A DNA stretch of 16,268 bases. Source: Clostridia bacterium. Its GTDB lineage: Bacteria > Bacillota > Clostridia > Oscillospirales > CAG-272. The stretch is from positions 1-16,268 of the forward strand of contig JAGAFQ010000082.1 in NCBI GenBank assembly GCA_017612495.1, given 5' to 3'. A program made the position numbers and the translations under genes. Below are positions 14,131 through 16,268 of this stretch, piece after piece. Within the stretch, counting starts at the first letter, position 1. Every line of letters begins with the position of its first letter. The notes under the pieces are model-generated. The model did not search any database. It was not told the origin of the DNA and was given only the letters and a program-made list of their open reading frames with translations.

Positions 14131-14173
14131 CCGTATCTTATATGGTAAAATTACTGTACCGTATAAGATGCGG
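14131..14173 (+). promoter_or_regulatory. 17-base-pair hairpin in the solute-binding gene leader
   Basis: CCGTATCTTATATGGTA (14131-14147) pairs with 14157-14173 over 17 positions, with two G-U pairs as RNA, around a 9-base loop. No T-run follows, so it is not a terminator. Confidence 0.6.
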
Positions 14174-14182
14174 TCGAAATAG

Positions 14183-14273
14183 GCGGAGATTCGGTTTTAT
14201 CCGATTTGAGGTTAGTTCGAAAAGCCTCAAATTGCAAATCTCATCTCTGCCGCAAAATAACGGCCAAAGGCCG
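14183..14273 (+). promoter_or_regulatory. Branched RNA-like leader structure upstream of the solute-binding gene
   Basis: GAGAT (14186-14190) can pair with ATCTC (14243-14247), with a further GCGG/CCGC contact. Inside lie TCGG-TTTTAT-CCGA (14191-14204) and ATTTGAGG/CCTCAAAT (14204-14211/14225-14232). A CGGCC-AAA-GGCCG hairpin follows at 14261-14273, 17 bases before the ribosome site. It resembles a multi-helix leader, but matches no riboswitch class I know. Confidence 0.4.
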
Positions 14274-14304
14274 AATAACTTATCATTCAGAAAGGAATCA
14301 AAGA

Positions 14305-15792
14305 ATGAAAAGCAAAACATTTGCAAGAATTCTCACGTTGCTCCTTGCGGTACTTATGCTCTTCTCGGTAGTTGCCTGCAAAAAGACAGAAAAAGACCCG
14401 AGCGGAAATAACCCGGCAGGCGAAAAAGAGGGCATAGTATATCCCGACTTACCCGAAGGCACATACTATGACAACTATAATTTCACTTTCGTATCTTCTT
14501 CACCTAACTGGGGCGGCGGAGCTTATATCCCGCGCGACCTTATGTCTGAAGGCTACGACGGCGACACCATCAACGATGCGACCTACGAACGCAACGAAAT
14601 GCTCAAGGCGAAATACGGATTCAACATTCTCAATATTTCTTCCAACAACTGCGCAGAAGCAGTCAAGAAGGCAGTTCGTAACGGCGACGGTACATACGAT
14701 GCCATCGTTGAAGCGAGCATGAACCTTTCGGCTCTTATGTTCGATAACTACCTTTACAACCTCTACGATCTTCCTAACATGGACCTCACCAAGAGCTGGT
14801 GGGACCAGAGCTCCGTTGACGGCCTTACCTTCAACAACGCTCTTTACATCGTAGCAGGCGATATGGTCCTTATGAGCTACTGCGGTTCTGCTGTTATTTA
14901 CTACAACAAGACCATTGCAGCTGAAAATGACGTTGAAGACCTCTATCAGCTCGTTCGTGACGGCGACTGGACATTCGACAAATACCTTGAGATCGGTATC
15001 GCTTGCTCCAAGGACCTCACCGGTGACCAGGTCATCAACTTCGCCGACGGCGACCGTGTAGGCATAACTTTCGGTCAGAAGAACCACATGGCTTACTTCT
15101 ACGGCGCAGGCCAGTCAATGGCTACCATCAACGGCGACAAGGTCGAGATCACCTTCAACACCGACCGTGCAAACCAGGTCGCTCAGTGGCTCGCTGATAT
15201 CCGCGCAAGAACCGACGGTATCTACGCTTGCGACGATATCGTTCCTTACGCAGAGCCCGCTATCCACTCCTTCCATCAGGTAAGACTTAACTTTATCAAC
15301 AATAAGGTCATGTTCATCACCCAGACACTTAACACCGCTTCCGGTGACCTTGCCGATATGGAAGATCCCGGTTTCGGTATCCTCCCCATTCCGAAGTTTG
15401 ATAAAAACCAGGATTACTACTATTCATTCATCCCGTACGATATGCACATGCTCGCAGTTCCGAACTACGTTGAGGATCCTGCAAGAACGGGTGCTATCCT
15501 CGAAGCTATCTGCGCATACTCGACCTTCACGACCAAGAAAGCTGCTTACGACGACATCCTTATGACCCGTGAAAGCCGTTCTGAAGAAAATGAAGAAATG
15601 ATCAACCTCATTCAGCAGCACAGAATCTTCGATCTCGGCTACATCTTCAACTGGGGTTCATGCAGAACATTGCTTCTCGACAGCGTTCAGTCCGGTACGA
15701 ACAAGTTCCAGTCAACATACGCATCTAACGTCGATAAGATCCAGTCTGCGATCGAAAAAACAATGGAGAACATCTCCTCACAGCAGTTCTAA
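14305..15792 (+). CDS. Extracellular solute-binding lipoprotein (sugar ABC type, family 1-like)
   Basis: A 495-residue protein. The signal peptide ends in a VVAC lipobox with C25, so it is anchored to the membrane exterior. The body has the size and look of family 1 solute-binding proteins: an N-terminal region with repeated aromatics and Asn, and an internal WLADIRARTDG-like hinge area. The codon use shifts to more frequent codons from about 14650, as expected for a highly expressed gene. It would capture a carbohydrate for an ABC importer, whose permease genes are not in the window. The ATG at 14305 has AAAGGA at 14291-14296; the longer in-frame start would put 33 charged residues before the signal. 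It follows the sugar operon and probably serves the same substrate (inference). Confidence 0.85.
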   Translation: MKSKTFARILTLLLAVLMLFSVVACKKTEKDPSGNNPAGEKEGIVYPDLPEGTYYDNYNFTFVSSSPNWGGGAYIPRDLMSEGYDGDTINDATYERNEMLKAKYGFNILNISSNNCAEAVKKAVRNGDGTYDAIVEASMNLSALMFDNYLYNLYDLPNMDLTKSWWDQSSVDGLTFNNALYIVAGDMVLMSYCGSAVIYYNKTIAAENDVEDLYQLVRDGDWTFDKYLEIGIACSKDLTGDQVINFADGDRVGITFGQKNHMAYFYGAGQSMATINGDKVEITFNTDRANQVAQWLADIRARTDGIYACDDIVPYAEPAIHSFHQVRLNFINNKVMFITQTLNTASGDLADMEDPGFGILPIPKFDKNQDYYYSFIPYDMHMLAVPNYVEDPARTGAILEAICAYSTFTTKKAAYDDILMTRESRSEENEEMINLIQQHRIFDLGYIFNWGSCRTLLLDSVQSGTNKFQSTYASNVDKIQSAIEKTMENISSQQF

Positions 15793-15805
15793 ACTAAATC
15801 GGATG

Positions 15806-15836
15806 TTTTGTGTGCCGACTCAGTCGGCACACAAAA
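15806..15836 (+). repeat. Strong 15-base-pair hairpin after the solute-binding gene
   Basis: TTTTGTGTGCCGACT (15806-15820) and its exact complement at 15822-15836 flank a single C. No T-run follows, so it is not a typical intrinsic terminator. It may protect the 3' end of the abundant upstream message, or end transcription weakly. Confidence 0.7.
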
Positions 15837-15845
15837 ATCCATATC

Positions 15846-15889
15846 TTTATACAGCTTTATATAGCTTTCTGATTTATATAGCTTTCTGA
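15846..15889 (+). repeat. Tandem 17-base direct repeat with a partial third copy
   Basis: TTTATATAGCTTTCTGA occurs twice in perfect tandem (15856-15872 and 15873-15889), preceded by a shortened copy TTTATACAGC (15846-15855). It lies between the hairpin and the next gene. Confidence 0.9.
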
Positions 15890-15998
15890 GTTTTTGTTTC
15901 GGCATATTCAGTGGCCGATTTGAATTTGAAAATAAATTTTGCAGGATTTTTGCAAAGTATCAAATAAATCATTCGTTTGAAAAGGAGAATCTCTCCAA

Positions 15999-16268
15999 AT
16001 GAAAAAAACCGCAAAAATCGTTGTTTGCGCGCTTTTGATCTTCGCGGCGTTCGCCGTTTTTGCAAGTGCGAAGCTGACCGATGCGCAAAAGCAGTCGCTC
16101 ACGGCGTTTACCGAAAACTTTATTGAAAACGGAAATTCAAGACATCTTTTGCAATACGGCGCATGGGAGAATTTCAAGGGATTTCAGTTGGGTCTTGTCC
16201 ACGTCACCGGCATCTACAATGACACCAAAAAAGACGATCCCACGCAGATCATTTGGATGATGCGTCCC
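15999..16268 (+). CDS. Secreted protein, N-terminal part (cut by window end)
   Basis: The open frame runs from ATG 15999 to the end of the window (90 codons, no stop). It begins with a Sec signal peptide, MKKTAKIVVCALLIFAAFAVFASA, with likely cleavage after the A of ASA near residue 24 and no lipobox. The mature start is LTDAQKQSLTAF and continues with a Tyr- and Trp-containing segment ending QIIWMMRP. I do not recognise a family from this part. AAAGGAG at 15981-15987 is 11 bases upstream, slightly far but strong. It follows the solute-binding gene by 206 bases, so it may belong to the same uptake locus. Confidence 0.8.
   Translation, partial: MKKTAKIVVCALLIFAAFAVFASAKLTDAQKQSLTAFTENFIENGNSRHLLQYGAWENFKGFQLGLVHVTGIYNDTKKDDPTQIIWMMRP

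Larger units (their letters stand above)
13941..14304 (+). other. 364-base AT-rich intergenic region before the solute-binding protein
   Basis: No credible gene is seen. The first 140 bases are very AT-rich (runs of A and T). From 14081 on there are ordered inverted repeats: an 11+11 palindrome, a 17-base-pair hairpin, a branched set and a small GC hairpin, listed separately. No T-run-bearing terminator was found, so the end of the upstream operon is not clear. The promoter of the solute-binding gene is not certain: TTGAAT (14122-14127), 18-base spacer, TAAAAT (14146-14151) is the best weak candidate. Confidence 0.6.

Noticed and set aside
14500..15087. Minus-strand frame of about 195 codons inside the solute-binding gene
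   Set aside because: It is codon-composition shadow of a strongly expressed gene and has no ribosome site.

Overview
The window looks like a chromosomal segment of an uncultured low-to-mid GC Firmicute (Clostridia; a gut lineage near Oscillospirales or Christensenellales is a guess). Supporting signs are a T-box riboswitch in front of threonyl-tRNA synthetase, strong AGGAGG ribosome sites, TTG and GTG starts, several lipobox lipoproteins, and parS sites of the Bacillus/Clostridium sequence type. No rRNA, tRNA, CRISPR array, transposase or prophage gene was seen.

Layout. 1-123 is the 3' end of methylglyoxal synthase. 125-314 is a threonine T-box leader, followed by a hairpin-rich spacer (315-570) and thrS (585-2522). 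A bidirectional terminator separates thrS from a convergent lipoprotein gene (3184-2576, minus) that has its own consensus promoter. 3403-7143 is a chromosome-segregation block: a short ParB-like protein without the DNA-binding helix-turn-helix, a parS site in its last codons, a consensus promoter, parA (TTG start), parB (with a second parS inside it), a two-span membrane protein and a membrane-anchored MORN-repeat protein, the last four closely spaced like an operon. 7286-7891 encodes a small lipoprotein, which shares a bidirectional terminator with upp (8601-7969, minus).

8739-13940 is a carbohydrate-catabolic operon: FGGY sugar kinase, amidohydrolase_2-family hydrolase, L-arabinose-isomerase-like protein and Gfo/Idh/MocA oxidoreductase. 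A promoter with a palindrome over its -10 element precedes it. After a 364-base structured intergenic region comes a sugar-ABC-type solute-binding lipoprotein (14305-15792), then a strong hairpin, a tandem 17-base repeat, and the start of a secreted protein cut off by the window end.

Working together: the parABS block should act in chromosome segregation, with an unusual ParB paralogue and two membrane proteins apparently tied to it. The kinase, isomerase, hydrolase and oxidoreductase set suggests import and breakdown of an unidentified sugar or sugar derivative. The isomerase keeps all four AraA metal ligands, while the kinase lacks the xylulose-recognition motif and the oxidoreductase lacks the usual catalytic lysine, so the pathway does not match a standard arabinose or xylose route. 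These two blocks are the best candidates for something undescribed.
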